Part shown: piece by piece, positions 1-7,958 of the stretch | Position numbering within the stretch: the stretch's first letter is position 1 | Layout: every line of letters begins with the position of its first letter | Assembly (NCBI GenBank): GCA_903926205.1 | Contig: CAIYID010000006.1 | Location: forward strand, 1 to 48,530 | Length of the DNA stretch: 48,530 nt | DNA from: an uncultured Bdellovibrionales bacterium | GTDB taxonomy: Bacteria; Bdellovibrionota; Bdellovibrionia; Bdellovibrionales; Bdellovibrionaceae | Reading direction: 5' to 3' | Made by a program: the position numbers and the translations under genes | Notes under the pieces: generated by a model | Database searches by the model: none | Told to the model about the DNA's origin: nothing | What the model saw: the letters and a program-made list of their open reading frames with translations, nothing else

Positions 1-378
1 GACATCATTCCACCCATACCGCCCATACCCATGCCACCGTAAGGGGACATCATTCCACCCATACCGCCCATACCCATGCCACCGTAAGGGGACATCATGC
101 CGAGTCCACCGCCCATGCCCATGCCACCTAAGCCACCCATGCCGCCGTAAGGGGACATCATGCCGAGTCCACCGCCCATACCCATGCCACCTAAGCCACC
201 CATGCCGCCGTAAGGGGACATCATGCCGAGTCCACCGCCCATACCGCCCATACCGCCGTAAGGAGACATCATGCCACCCATACCGCCCATGCCTCCGCCC
301 ATACCACCCATTCCACCCATTCCACCGTAAGGAGACATCATTCCGCCCATGCCTCCGCCCATTCCGCCTCCGCCAAGA
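1..378 (-). repeat. In-frame variable-length repeats encoding MMSPYGG plus GM-rich spacer
   Basis: The string GACATCAT recurs at 1, 46, 91, 154, 217, 265 and 334, so successive units are 45, 45, 63, 63, 48 and 69 bases. All are multiples of three. Each unit encodes MMSPYGG followed by Gly-Met-rich residues, sometimes with an added GLGMM block. The first two units are almost identical in DNA, which points to recent duplication by slippage or unequal recombination. The array runs past the left edge. Confidence 0.9.
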
Positions 379-1586
379 CCCCAGGGGCCATTCATACCCC
401 ATGGACCCATTCCAGCATTAAACATTCCGCCACCCATCGGTGAAGCGTACATGCTTGCGGGATAACCGAAAGGTCCACCCATTTGTCCATTGGCACCATA
501 CATGCCTTGCATTCCCCAAGGTCCCATCATCCCGTAAGGTCCCGCGCCAAAGCCACCGCCACTTGCTGATGAGCCACAGCCGAAGGATCCTCCAGCCATT
601 CCTCCGCCGCCGACGGCTCCATAAAGCGCGCCCATAAAGTAAGGATAGCCAAATCCAAATGTAGAGACGGGTGCCGTAGGAAAACCAAGAGAAGCATTAT
701 TCGCTGAAGTCGATTTATAGAGCTGACTTCCCATATACATGGCGCCTAACCCCAAGGCCACTTCTCCACCGATTTCTAGAGCTGAGGATTTGTAAGGCTT
801 ATAAACCGCACCATTGCCCGAAAGCATGCACTCATAGCAGCCCCCTTCGGTCGATGATTCTTTTTGCTCTTTAGCGTACTCTCTGACGGCTTTTTTGTAA
901 TCCTTTTTCATTCCTGAAATAGCCGTTTTTCTTTCCTTAATTTCATTGTTGATTGCTGTTACTTTACTTTGGCTTTCTTCTTTTTCTCTGAAGCTTTTTT
1001 GCCACTCATTGAGAGCACTCGCGCAACTACTAGGATTAAATTTATATCCAGTTCCACCAACTCCGCTTTGGGAGCAGAGCTCGTTTCCTTTCAGATCCGT
1101 GCTACCGTTCTTGCAGATTTTAGACCATGCGCCAGAGGTGAAGGGATCATTGCTCTCAGGACTTTGACTTGCCGGTTGGCAAGTCTCATCTTTTTTGTCA
1201 CAAGGAGGTGCTATCGACTTATACTGATCACAGGTCTTTTTATTTTGAATATGATTACTAACGAGAGAATAAACTGCGGATTCTTTTTTGAAGCCTGAAC
1301 GTTCAAACTCATTTTTCGCTTTATCAATGGCGTGAGTTTTTTCACGAAGTTCTTTTTTTTCATCGGAAAGTTTTTCTTGCAGTTCCTTAATTTCATCATT
1401 CGCTTTAGAAATATCATCGGCGACGCTCGTCGCCTCATCCCCAACATCGACTTCATAGCCGCAAGAGCCCGCTCCACCGTACATTCCTGTTCCCCAGTTG
1501 CCGCCAGAGAATTGCGCTTGTGCAAGACTCGAAAAAAGAAAGCTCGCACCAGTGAGGACCAAGCGGAAATAGAATTGGCTTCGCAT
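1..1586 (-). CDS. Secreted Gly/Met-rich tandem-repeat protein, 3' end outside window
   Basis: The frame is open from the ATG at 1586 to the left edge, giving at least 528 residues with no stop. A good Shine-Dalgarno AAGGAG lies 8 nt upstream and decides the start. The N-terminus is a signal peptide ending in AQA before QFSGG. Two charged, probably coiled-coil stretches follow (about residues 50-105 and 185-225), with scattered Cys and a CYEC motif near residue 235. From about residue 290 the protein becomes Gly/Met/Pro/Tyr/Phe-rich and ends, inside the window, in repeats built on MMSPYGG plus a GM-rich spacer. I do not recognise a family. The composition could suit a surface or matrix protein, or metal binding through Met, but this is inference. 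It stands alone, transcribed away from a shared terminator at 1858-1888. Confidence 0.85.
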   Translation of the reverse strand, partial: MRSQFYFRLVLTGASFLFSSLAQAQFSGGNWGTGMYGGAGSCGYEVDVGDEATSVADDISKANDEIKELQEKLSDEKKELREKTHAIDKAKNEFERSGFKKESAVYSLVSNHIQNKKTCDQYKSIAPPCDKKDETCQPASQSPESNDPFTSGAWSKICKNGSTDLKGNELCSQSGVGGTGYKFNPSSCASALNEWQKSFREKEESQSKVTAINNEIKERKTAISGMKKDYKKAVREYAKEQKESSTEGGCYECMLSGNGAVYKPYKSSALEIGGEVALGLGAMYMGSQLYKSTSANNASLGFPTAPVSTFGFGYPYFMGALYGAVGGGGMAGGSFGCGSSASGGGFGAGPYGMMGPWGMQGMYGANGQMGGPFGYPASMYASPMGGGMFNAGMGPWGMNGPWGLGGGGMGGGMGGMMSPYGGMGGMGGMGGGMGGMGGMMSPYGGMGGMGGGLGMMSPYGGMGGLGGMGMGGGLGMMSPYGGMGGLGGMGMGGGLGMMSPYGGMGMGGMGGMMSPYGGMGMGGMGGMM

Positions 1587-1598
1587 ATTGTTGACTCC

Positions 1599-1608
1599 TT
1601 AGGCCTAA
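1599..1608. promoter_or_regulatory. 10-bp perfect palindrome TTAGGCCTAA next to the ribosome binding site
   Basis: TTAGGCCTAA ends directly at the Shine-Dalgarno of the minus-strand repeat protein, whose ATG is at 1586. A perfect 10-bp palindrome in a 5' leader could be a protein site or a weak hairpin hiding the ribosome binding site. Nothing else supports a function. The remaining leader (1609-1857) shows no ORF or clear promoter. Confidence 0.25.
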
Positions 1609-1857
1609 TTTTCGGTCTTTGTTTAGACTAAGGGGATAATGTGTAACGAGTATGGAACTTTTAAGGAAATCGTCTTATCTTCGACCTTCGCCGTGCGAAA
1701 CTGCGATAAATTAGTCCTAAGTACTGGGTAAATATTTTAAGATTTTAGTCTCTCGAAAGAAAAATGCTGTAAAAACGACTCGAATTGAGAAAACAAACTG
1801 AAGGTATAATTCCAAAGCGATTGCAGAAAAAAACGAAAAATAATCAAATTCGAAAAT

Positions 1858-1888
1858 AAAAAACCCGCAGTTTTGCCGCGGGTTTTTT
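1858..1888. terminator. Bidirectional rho-independent terminator
   Basis: A stem of A-run plus ACCCGC pairs with GCGGGT plus T-run around a 9-nt loop, so both strands carry a GC stem followed by six T. It lies 51-81 nt beyond the stop of the minus-strand small secreted protein (stop at 1939) and is its likely terminator. A second small hairpin (GCTGG/CCAGC at 1914-1930) sits between the stop and this stem. Confidence 0.85.
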
Positions 1889-1938
1889 AAAGCCTTACGC
1901 ATTAAGCGTAATGCTGGCTTTCACCAGCTTGCTCGCAA

Positions 1939-2178
1939 TTACTTAGTAGTTGCAGGAGCTGCAGTTTCTGGAGCCGTAGCAGTTTTAGTGCCTTTAGCCG
2001 CTTTTTTCTCAGCTTTTTTCTCAGCTTTAGCTGTTTTAGCTGGAGCTTTTTCAGCAGGAGCAGCTGTAGTAGCAGCTGGAGCTGTAGTCGTAGTAGTTGT
2101 AGTAGTTGTAGCAGTAGGCTCAGTAGCCATAGCAGCAACAGCAAAAAGAGCGACAACAGTAGTTGCGATCATTTTCAT
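1939..2178 (-). CDS. Small secreted Ala/Thr/Lys-rich low-complexity protein (79 aa)
   Basis: The start at 2178 is chosen because AAGGAGATCCTA lies just before this ATG, while an upstream in-frame ATG at 2223 has no such site. The product has a signal peptide (MKMIATTVVALFAVAAMA) and then a mature part of about 60 residues made almost only of Thr, Ala, Pro, Lys and Glu, including a run of nine Thr and alternating AEKKAEKK. There is no Cys or aromatic residue after the signal. It has its own promoter and terminator, so it is a single-gene transcript and probably well expressed. The composition resembles small, abundant, unstructured envelope or linker proteins, but no function can be assigned. 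Confidence 0.8.
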   Translation of the reverse strand: MKMIATTVVALFAVAAMATEPTATTTTTTTTTAPAATTAAPAEKAPAKTAKAEKKAEKKAAKGTKTATAPETAAPATTK

Positions 2179-2245
2179 TAGGATCTCCTTTTTATGGGTT
2201 GTTGTTTGTTTGTCGGGCGACAACGTAATATGAAATTAAGAGAGC

Positions 2246-2274
2246 TGTATAGAACAATTCGTAATCGGATACAA
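2246..2274 (-). promoter_or_regulatory. Sigma-70-like promoter for the small Ala/Thr-rich protein
   Basis: Read on the minus strand, TTGTAT (2274-2269) is followed after exactly 17 nt by TATACA (2251-2246). Transcription would start near 2240, giving a leader of about 62 nt before the ATG at 2178. The match to the -35/-10 consensus and the spacing are good for this AT-rich window. Confidence 0.55.
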
Positions 2275-2339
2275 CGCGTCACGGTTGCAATTGCAGGGTC
2301 ACTAAGCTAGATCAGGAAACTTCAACTAGAAGAGGGATT

Positions 2340-2855
2340 ATGAAAAACGCCGCTTTGCTCTTGTTTACTCTCGCACTTTCAAATTTGTCTGCAGCCAGTT
2401 CACAAAGTGTGAGCTTGAACGACACGGTCACTTATGAAGGAACGATGACTCCCGCGCCAGGAGCAAAAAATAAAGAAGTATTCGGATTTATTCAACAATT
2501 GACAGTCGCTGCGGTTAATTTAGCAACTAATACTGAGGCTTCAAATTACAGTGTGAAGACGACTCTTTTTCTTCCAGATGGTTCATCAAAGGACGGTTTG
2601 CAAACATTGGCAGCAACGGAAATTAAATCCCGAGAAGAAATTCATGCGATGCTTTCGGATTGCAAAAAAGCCGGCGCGAATTTTGAGAAAATCTCGGTGA
2701 GTGGCGGAAGTTTTGATACTTGTGCTTTTGATGATGGCAATGGTTCAAAAGTTTGGTTGGGTGATGTTCCCTTCAATGTGGTTAAACAGACCACTCTGGA
2801 CGAAGGAAAAAATGTTATCGACATCGAAATCAGTCTTTTTTCTTTCGGTCAGTAA
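2340..2855 (+). CDS. Secreted hypothetical protein (171 aa)
   Basis: ATG at 2340 follows AGAAGAGGGATT, an acceptable ribosome binding site. Residues 1-19 form a signal peptide ending LSAASS. The mature part is about 150 residues, rich in beta-type sequence, with two Cys (about residues 108 and 124) that could form a disulphide. No motif identifies a family. It is divergent from the small Ala/Thr-rich gene and about 110 nt upstream of the phosphofructokinase gene, so it is probably a separate unit. Its likely location is the periplasm; the function is unknown. Confidence 0.75.
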   Translation: MKNAALLLFTLALSNLSAASSQSVSLNDTVTYEGTMTPAPGAKNKEVFGFIQQLTVAAVNLATNTEASNYSVKTTLFLPDGSSKDGLQTLAATEIKSREEIHAMLSDCKKAGANFEKISVSGGSFDTCAFDDGNGSKVWLGDVPFNVVKQTTLDEGKNVIDIEISLFSFGQ

Positions 2856-2964
2856 AATCACTATCGTCTAGTCTCTACATTTATTTATGACATAGGTTCT
2901 CCAATGTCTCAGAATATTTTAACTGGAAATCTGGTTAAAAATTTGATGAACAATTGGAGTTCTC

Positions 2965-4017
2965 ATGACGGCAAATAATAGCAATAAAAAAAGAATTGGA
3001 ATACTCACTGGCGGTGGAGATGCTCCCGGTTTGAATGGGATTATTGAATCAACGACACGGGTTCTTTTGCAAAATAACTATGAAATTATCGGAATCAAAG
3101 ATGGCTTTGAGGGGGTTTTTAATGAAGATTCTATCCCACTCAGTTTGGAGAGAATTCGAGGCTATCACGCAGAGGCAGGTTCCATCTTAGGCGCTTCGAA
3201 TAAAAGTCCGATCAAAGGCAGAGAAAAATTATTTATCGAAAAATTTAGTAAATTAAATTTGCATGGTCTTATTGCGGTTGGGGGAGATGGAACTTTTTCT
3301 GGTCTTTCTCACCTTCAGCCGCGAATTAAAATGATTGGTTTACCAAAAACAATTGATAACGATTTGTCGGGGACAGAGATCACCTTTGGTTATGACACAG
3401 CTTGCGCGGTGGTCTCGGAATCGGTGGATGCTTTGCGCGCGACCGCGGAGACTCATCGGCGTATCATTGTGGTAGAAACCATGGGCCGCACGGCGGGTTG
3501 GATTGCGCTTGGGGGAGGACTTTCCTCTTACAGTGACGTGATTCTTTTGCCAGAAAGACCATTTTCAAAATTGGCACTCTTGGATTTTGTGAAAAAGAAA
3601 AAGCAAGAGGGGCAACGCGGTTTAATGGTTGTGATTTCAGAAGGAGCGGCCGCTGAAGGTGAAGAGGCGCAGGTGGCTTTCAAAGTGTTGGGTTCACCAC
3701 AAGCCGAACGTTACGGTGGCGTTTCACAAAATCTTTCAAGATGGCTGGAAGCTGAAACAGGTTGGGAATCAAGAAATGTGGTTTTGGGACATTTGCAAAG
3801 AAGTCGCCATCCCACGACGACCGATCGATTTTTAACTTTGGCAATGGGTGTCGAGGCCGCGCGACTGGTCCAGGAAGATCAATGGAATCATGCGGTCGTG
3901 TATCGTGCGGGTCGAGTCCAGCGAGCACCGCTGGATGATTTGATGGGGCCGGCGCGATTAGTGAATCCTCAACATCATTGGGTGAAGCTCGCTGAAAGTC
4001 TTGGAACTTTTATTTAA
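2965..4017 (+). CDS. pfkA: 6-phosphofructokinase
   Basis: The product phosphorylates fructose 6-phosphate to fructose 1,6-bisphosphate in glycolysis, in the cytoplasm. At 350 residues it is close to the usual 320-360 of PfkA. Visible motifs are the nucleotide loop GGGDAPGLNG (16-25), GGDGT (106-110), PKTIDND (127-133, with the catalytic Asp) and TMGRTAGW (172-179). Family knowledge: Gly in the fourth position of GGDG goes with ATP use and Asp with pyrophosphate use, while Lys in PKTIDND is found in pyrophosphate enzymes and in a subset of ATP enzymes. The Gly/Lys combination therefore favours ATP but leaves some doubt. GGAG 7 nt before the ATG supports the start. The gene appears monocistronic. 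Confidence 0.93.
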   Translation: MTANNSNKKRIGILTGGGDAPGLNGIIESTTRVLLQNNYEIIGIKDGFEGVFNEDSIPLSLERIRGYHAEAGSILGASNKSPIKGREKLFIEKFSKLNLHGLIAVGGDGTFSGLSHLQPRIKMIGLPKTIDNDLSGTEITFGYDTACAVVSESVDALRATAETHRRIIVVETMGRTAGWIALGGGLSSYSDVILLPERPFSKLALLDFVKKKKQEGQRGLMVVISEGAAAEGEEAQVAFKVLGSPQAERYGGVSQNLSRWLEAETGWESRNVVLGHLQRSRHPTTTDRFLTLAMGVEAARLVQEDQWNHAVVYRAGRVQRAPLDDLMGPARLVNPQHHWVKLAESLGTFI

Positions 4018-4072
4018 ATTTTTTTAAAAAATCCTGCTTAAGATCGATTTAAATTAATCCGATGCGATTTGT

Positions 4073-4879
4073 GTGAAGACCTATCTTGTTGAAAAGACGA
4101 GCCAGTTACTTGAACTTCTTTCGATGAAAGAAATTCGGCGCCTATTGCAAACCAATCAACTCAACTCAGAAAATCGAATTCATGATGAAACGGTTGGTGG
4201 TTGGATTCAACTGTCACAGCATCCTAGTCTTCAATTTGGGAGAGTTGTTCCAATCCCGGTGCGTCGTGTGATAATTCCGAAAGATATCGTTATGATGATT
4301 CCACCGCCCGTTAAAGAATTTAAAGAGTGGTATTATTTGAAGGGGCAAACTCCTATTGGAGCTTTCAGTTATTTAGAAATGATTCGTTTGTTCCAAAATC
4401 AAAAAATTGATGACAAAGTTATCGTCTGGCGTACTGGACTTCCCAACTGGGCACCGGCCTCTTTATTAAAGGAATTTCAATCTGAAACTCTTCGACAAAT
4501 GATTCTGTCTGGGGCTCCTGGATTACAAAATTATATTAAGCAACGACGATTTTTTCGATTTTCTTACGCGGCAAAATTTATTTTGCACAATGAAAAAAAT
4601 CTTTGGAATGGCGTCTCCTATGAGCTTGCTCCCGGCGGAATTGGTTTGTTGCTGAACTCTGAAGATCTTGTCATTGGTCAGGAAGTTTTTGTGCATAACA
4701 CCTCTCGCGGAGGGGAATTGTCGATCAATGCCGTGGCGGTAGTTCGTACGAAGTCCACCAAAGGACTCGCCGCAGGTCAGGCAAGATTCGGCTTAGAATT
4801 TATTGATATCAGCACAACTTCTCAAAACGAAATTGCTAATTTGCGACCTTTGCAACTGACCTCGAGTCATACTCGCTAA
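4073..4879 (+). CDS. GYF_2-PilZ domain protein
   Basis: The only sensible start is GTG at 4073: an ATG at 4062 in another frame runs into TGA, and an in-frame TAA lies at 4055. The 268-residue cytoplasmic protein has a first GYF-like segment (about 1-55), a clearer GYF_2 domain (85-135: WYYLKGQTPIGAFS, then VWRTG and W126) and a C-terminal PilZ-like domain (about 155-262). GYF_2 domains bind proline-rich peptides and PilZ domains usually bind cyclic di-GMP. The first PilZ motif RxxxR is present (R158-R162), but the second, normally D/NxSxxG, reads ELAPGG (184-189), so ligand binding is uncertain. Its stop interlocks with that of the convergent chorismate mutase gene. Confidence 0.75.
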   Translation: MKTYLVEKTSQLLELLSMKEIRRLLQTNQLNSENRIHDETVGGWIQLSQHPSLQFGRVVPIPVRRVIIPKDIVMMIPPPVKEFKEWYYLKGQTPIGAFSYLEMIRLFQNQKIDDKVIVWRTGLPNWAPASLLKEFQSETLRQMILSGAPGLQNYIKQRRFFRFSYAAKFILHNEKNLWNGVSYELAPGGIGLLLNSEDLVIGQEVFVHNTSRGGELSINAVAVVRTKSTKGLAAGQARFGLEFIDISTTSQNEIANLRPLQLTSSHTR

Positions 4880-5196
4880 TCTTTCGTGCGCATCCAATCA
4901 AAAATTGATAGATAAATCTGGTCCACCGTTTGAGCAGGAATGGACGGAAAGAGTGATTTTATTCGAGCGAGAATTTCTTGCTCACGATCAGGAGAGTAAG
5001 AAGTTTGCCCTTGTGCTTTTTTCAAGGCTTGAACTTTTTGCGAGAGAAAATGCCGTTGGGTTAAAGATAAAGCGATGGCCTCATCAATCTGGTCAATGTC
5101 GTGGCGAAGAGCTTTGATCTCGTCACAATGTGGATGAATGGGTGCATTCACACAATCACAGGATGTTGTTGAGGATTCCGTTTTCGAGGATGACAT
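4876..5196 (-). CDS. Stand-alone AroQ-type chorismate mutase (106 aa)
   Basis: The product should convert chorismate to prephenate, feeding Phe/Tyr synthesis and other prephenate uses. After a polar N-terminal tail (1-25) the AroQ helical signature is visible: LRHDIDQID (30-38, with R31), an Arg at 48, K59/K60, and PDREQEI (69-75, with R71 and E72). These match the active-site pattern known from the E. coli chorismate mutase domain. Length is normal for a monofunctional AroQ. The start at 5196 has a strong site (AAAAGGAG, then CCC, then ATG) and lies 41 nt inside the upstream U32 gene, so the two are probably translationally coupled. No prephenate dehydratase or dehydrogenase domain is attached. 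Confidence 0.85.
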   Translation of the reverse strand: MSSSKTESSTTSCDCVNAPIHPHCDEIKALRHDIDQIDEAIALSLTQRHFLSQKVQALKKAQGQTSYSPDREQEILARIKSLFPSIPAQTVDQIYLSIFDWMRTKD

Positions 5197-6409
5197 GGGC
5201 TCCTTTTAAATAATTGATTCCAGTTCCTGGGTGAGCGGCGTCGACCTCTTGTTTTTTGCCGTTCAAGATTCCCTCAACTTTGAAATTTAGTTGTTTCATG
5301 TTTGGACCTAGAATTTCTAGTTCCATATTCTTTTTGATGGTACCGCGAACTTCCACGGGGAAAAAACCAGCTTCATCCATCGGACCTTGAATAAGTCCGG
5401 TGAATTTTCTGGTTGAAAAGCGAGTGACGCCGTCGGCGTAGTTTTGTCCTTCGGCGCCGGGTTGACCTTTGAAAAATCCTTTGTGGTACCCACGATTGGA
5501 GATTTTTTCAAGCTCGGTCATTAAGGCCGGATTGTAGGGTTTATTCTCCATCATATCATCGATAGCTTGACGATAAGCGCGTGCGACACTCGAAACATAA
5601 TACACTGATTTTGTACGGCCTTCGACTTTGAAAGAGCACACTCCAGCATCCCGAAGCTCTTGCAAATGCTCAATGAGGCAAAGATCTTTCGCATTGAAAA
5701 AATAAGTTCCATCATCGTCTTCTTTGATCTCATAAAGTTCGCCGGGATTGCGATTGTCTTCGAGTAAGATTTCTTTTTTTTCAAAGACTTTATATTTTTC
5801 GCGACAGGAGTTATCACAGACACCTTGGTTGGCATCTCGGTGGCTCATATAGCTCGACATCAGGCAACGGCCGGAGAACGCGATACAAATTGCCCCATGA
5901 ACGAAGGCTTCGAGTTCGATATCGGGAACTCGCTCACGAATTTCTTTTATTTCAGCCAGAGAAAGCTCTCGACTTAAAATCACGCGTTTGATGTTCAAAG
6001 ACTTGCGCCAAAATTTCACATTTTGCCAATTCATGGAATTAGCCTGAACGGATAAATGAATTTCGATGTCAGGATATTTTTCCCGTACCATCATCATCAG
6101 TCCCGGATCGCTCATAATGATGGCGTCAGGCTGAAGTTTTAACCACTCATCCATCGCAGGCATGAAATTATTAAGTTTGCGATTTCGAGCAAAAATATTT
6201 GCGGTTAAATAAACTTTTTTACCTAAGGAATGAGTGTGATCGATTCCTTCTTTCAGGCTTTCAAGATTAAACTCATTTTCACGGGCTCTGAGTGAAAAAT
6301 AAGGAGCTCCTAAATAAACGGCATCGCCTCCAAAGGCCAAGCCGTACTTTAATTTTTCAAGATCGCCAGCAGGTAATAATAATTCTGGTTTTAGCGGGTT
6401 TGAATGCAT
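5156..6409 (-). CDS. trhP: U32 family tRNA hydroxylation protein, TrhP/YegQ-like
   Basis: The protein resembles the E. coli YegQ/TrhP group of the so-called peptidase U32 family. That group is now known to act in prephenate-dependent formation of 5-hydroxyuridine at tRNA position 34 and to depend on Fe-S cluster biogenesis. Signature segments are KPELLLPAGD (8-17), IHLSVQAN (117-124), HGAICIAFSGRCL (171-183), NQGVCDNSC (194-202) and KDLC (241-244). Cys 175, 182, 198, 202 and 244 are candidate cluster ligands. I chose the ATG at 6409 because homologues begin close to the KPELL segment; a longer GTG start at 6445 would add 12 residues. The gene overlaps a chorismate mutase gene by 41 nt, which fits the prephenate requirement. 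RlhA is a less likely alternative. Confidence 0.85.
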   Translation of the reverse strand: MHSNPLKPELLLPAGDLEKLKYGLAFGGDAVYLGAPYFSLRARENEFNLESLKEGIDHTHSLGKKVYLTANIFARNRKLNNFMPAMDEWLKLQPDAIIMSDPGLMMMVREKYPDIEIHLSVQANSMNWQNVKFWRKSLNIKRVILSRELSLAEIKEIRERVPDIELEAFVHGAICIAFSGRCLMSSYMSHRDANQGVCDNSCREKYKVFEKKEILLEDNRNPGELYEIKEDDDGTYFFNAKDLCLIEHLQELRDAGVCSFKVEGRTKSVYYVSSVARAYRQAIDDMMENKPYNPALMTELEKISNRGYHKGFFKGQPGAEGQNYADGVTRFSTRKFTGLIQGPMDEAGFFPVEVRGTIKKNMELEILGPNMKQLNFKVEGILNGKKQEVDAAHPGTGINYLKGAHVILENGILNNIL

Positions 6410-6527
6410 GAGGTGTCTTATAGACAAAATTAGCGCCAAATTCACCTATTGATTTCGGGGTTTGTTGGAATGAGTCTAAATTGGAAAATTCTTCAAGATA
6501 GGGAGGACCTCTGCTAGGGTTCTTAGT

Positions 6528-7856
6528 ATGTCAAAAGTCACTAGCTTTCTTCCCATTTTTCATAGTGTATTTCTCAGTTTATTTCTCAGTGTTGAAAGTG
6601 ACCGGGCTCTGGCTGTCGAAAATGAGTGGAGCTCGAGTTTTGATATAAAAGCGGTGAATTTCCCTTTAGCGGTTTCGCCGGCGGTCAATGATCAGCTTTA
6701 TCAGGGCGATGTTAAATTGGGCTTAGTGATCCAAGGTGAAAACCTCAAATTCACCGGTAAACTCAATTATGTCGCTGATCCGAACAATAAATCCACGGCA
6801 GAGCAAAGTTATTTTGATCTTCCGGAATATAATTTGAAACTTAAAGCCCAGCCTTTTCTCTTCAAAATCGGTACGGATATTTACAATTGGGGCGTGACCG
6901 ATGGGTTTAATCCCCTGGATTTGATCAATACCAAAACTTATTTCGACCCGATTCATGCTCGAAAAATGGGAGCCGGTTCATTGTCGATGAATTATTCTGG
7001 GGATTGGTTTGAGCTTGATTTAGTTTATATTCCTCAAGCACGGCCTTCCCTTCTTCCGGGGGGAAATAGTCGCTGGTTGCCTCGGCAAATTTATATTTCT
7101 CAATCCGCAGCGGGGCCAGGCGTGGAGCTTTTACTGCCCAACCAATTTAGTTATAGTTATTTACCTCGGCAAAGTTTAGGGAGCCCGCTCCAGAACAATT
7201 CCGCACTGCGCTTGCAAGCTCACTTAGATAATCTGGAATTAGCTTTGTATGGCTATGATGGAGTGGCTTCGGTCCCGGTGATCACACCCGTGGTGAGCGG
7301 AACTTTGGTTTCCCTGACTCCGCGCCAGGTGATTCAGGTGAATTCGAATGTGCAATTATTGCTGAATGATTATCGGCAACAGACAGCCGGTTTTTCTTTT
7401 ATAAAAACTCTGAGTTCCTGGCAAATTAAGGGTGAAGCCTCCTGGACTCAACCAGGAAAAGAATCCGCTCAAGCCTGGGCTGATGCGGGAATTCTGGGTG
7501 TTGAAAAATCTTGGAGTGTGGGAAGTTCAGGCTCTCTTGTGACCATCCTTCAATATTCTTCCGCGAATCATGCAGCCTTGCCGGGAAATGATTTGGCGTC
7601 ACTGTCGGACTTTTTTAATTCCAATTGGATGCTAGGTGGTCATTTTAGTTGGAGAGACAATGACTCCATCACTTTCTTTTACTCTTACGATTCTCTCACC
7701 ACGAGTTGGATGGGAGATTTAAGTTATAGTCGACGCTTCAGTGATAATTGGAGTTTAGGACTGGGCGGAACCACTCTTGACGGTCCTTCCAGTTCCCCAC
7801 TGGGTGTTTACTCGAATAACAAAAATGTTTATCTCAATCTGAGCTGGAATTATTAG
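6528..7856 (+). CDS. Probable outer-membrane beta-barrel protein
   Basis: The protein has 442 residues with a signal peptide (about 1-29, ending RALA). The rest has alternating hydrophobic/polar strands with many Trp, Tyr and Asn, and ends in the aromatic W-N-Y typical of outer-membrane barrels. The segment YNWGVTDGFNPLDLINTKTY (118-137) resembles a motif seen in DUF1302-like porins that accompany lipid or RND transport genes; this is from memory of the family, so moderate confidence. It is divergent from trhP and convergent with the secreted protein at 7959-9509. No strong ribosome binding site is seen before the ATG at 6528. Its role could be passage of a hydrophobic substrate across the outer membrane. 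Confidence 0.7.
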   Translation: MSKVTSFLPIFHSVFLSLFLSVESDRALAVENEWSSSFDIKAVNFPLAVSPAVNDQLYQGDVKLGLVIQGENLKFTGKLNYVADPNNKSTAEQSYFDLPEYNLKLKAQPFLFKIGTDIYNWGVTDGFNPLDLINTKTYFDPIHARKMGAGSLSMNYSGDWFELDLVYIPQARPSLLPGGNSRWLPRQIYISQSAAGPGVELLLPNQFSYSYLPRQSLGSPLQNNSALRLQAHLDNLELALYGYDGVASVPVITPVVSGTLVSLTPRQVIQVNSNVQLLLNDYRQQTAGFSFIKTLSSWQIKGEASWTQPGKESAQAWADAGILGVEKSWSVGSSGSLVTILQYSSANHAALPGNDLASLSDFFNSNWMLGGHFSWRDNDSITFFYSYDSLTTSWMGDLSYSRRFSDNWSLGLGGTTLDGPSSSPLGVYSNNKNVYLNLSWNY

Positions 7857-7958
7857 TTCTGCCTGTTTTACGGGTGAGGTTGATGGATCAAATTGTAACT
7901 TTAAATCGGTACTCCCTTGCACAAATCCAGTGGCTCGAAAATTTCAGAGTCTATCCGA

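Noticed and set aside
1-378. Regular repeats that might be read as a CRISPR array
   Set aside because: Units differ in length, have no unique spacers, and are in-frame coding sequence for MMSPYGG and GM-rich residues on the minus strand.
1211-1549. 112-codon minus-strand frame overlapping the Gly/Met-rich gene
   Set aside because: It lies inside the main secreted-protein gene in another frame. The main frame has the signal peptide and ribosome binding site.
5156-5196. Overlap of trhP and chorismate mutase as a frameshift or wrong start
   Set aside because: The mutase ATG inside trhP has a very strong ribosome binding site and both frames are intact, so a true overlap is the simpler view.
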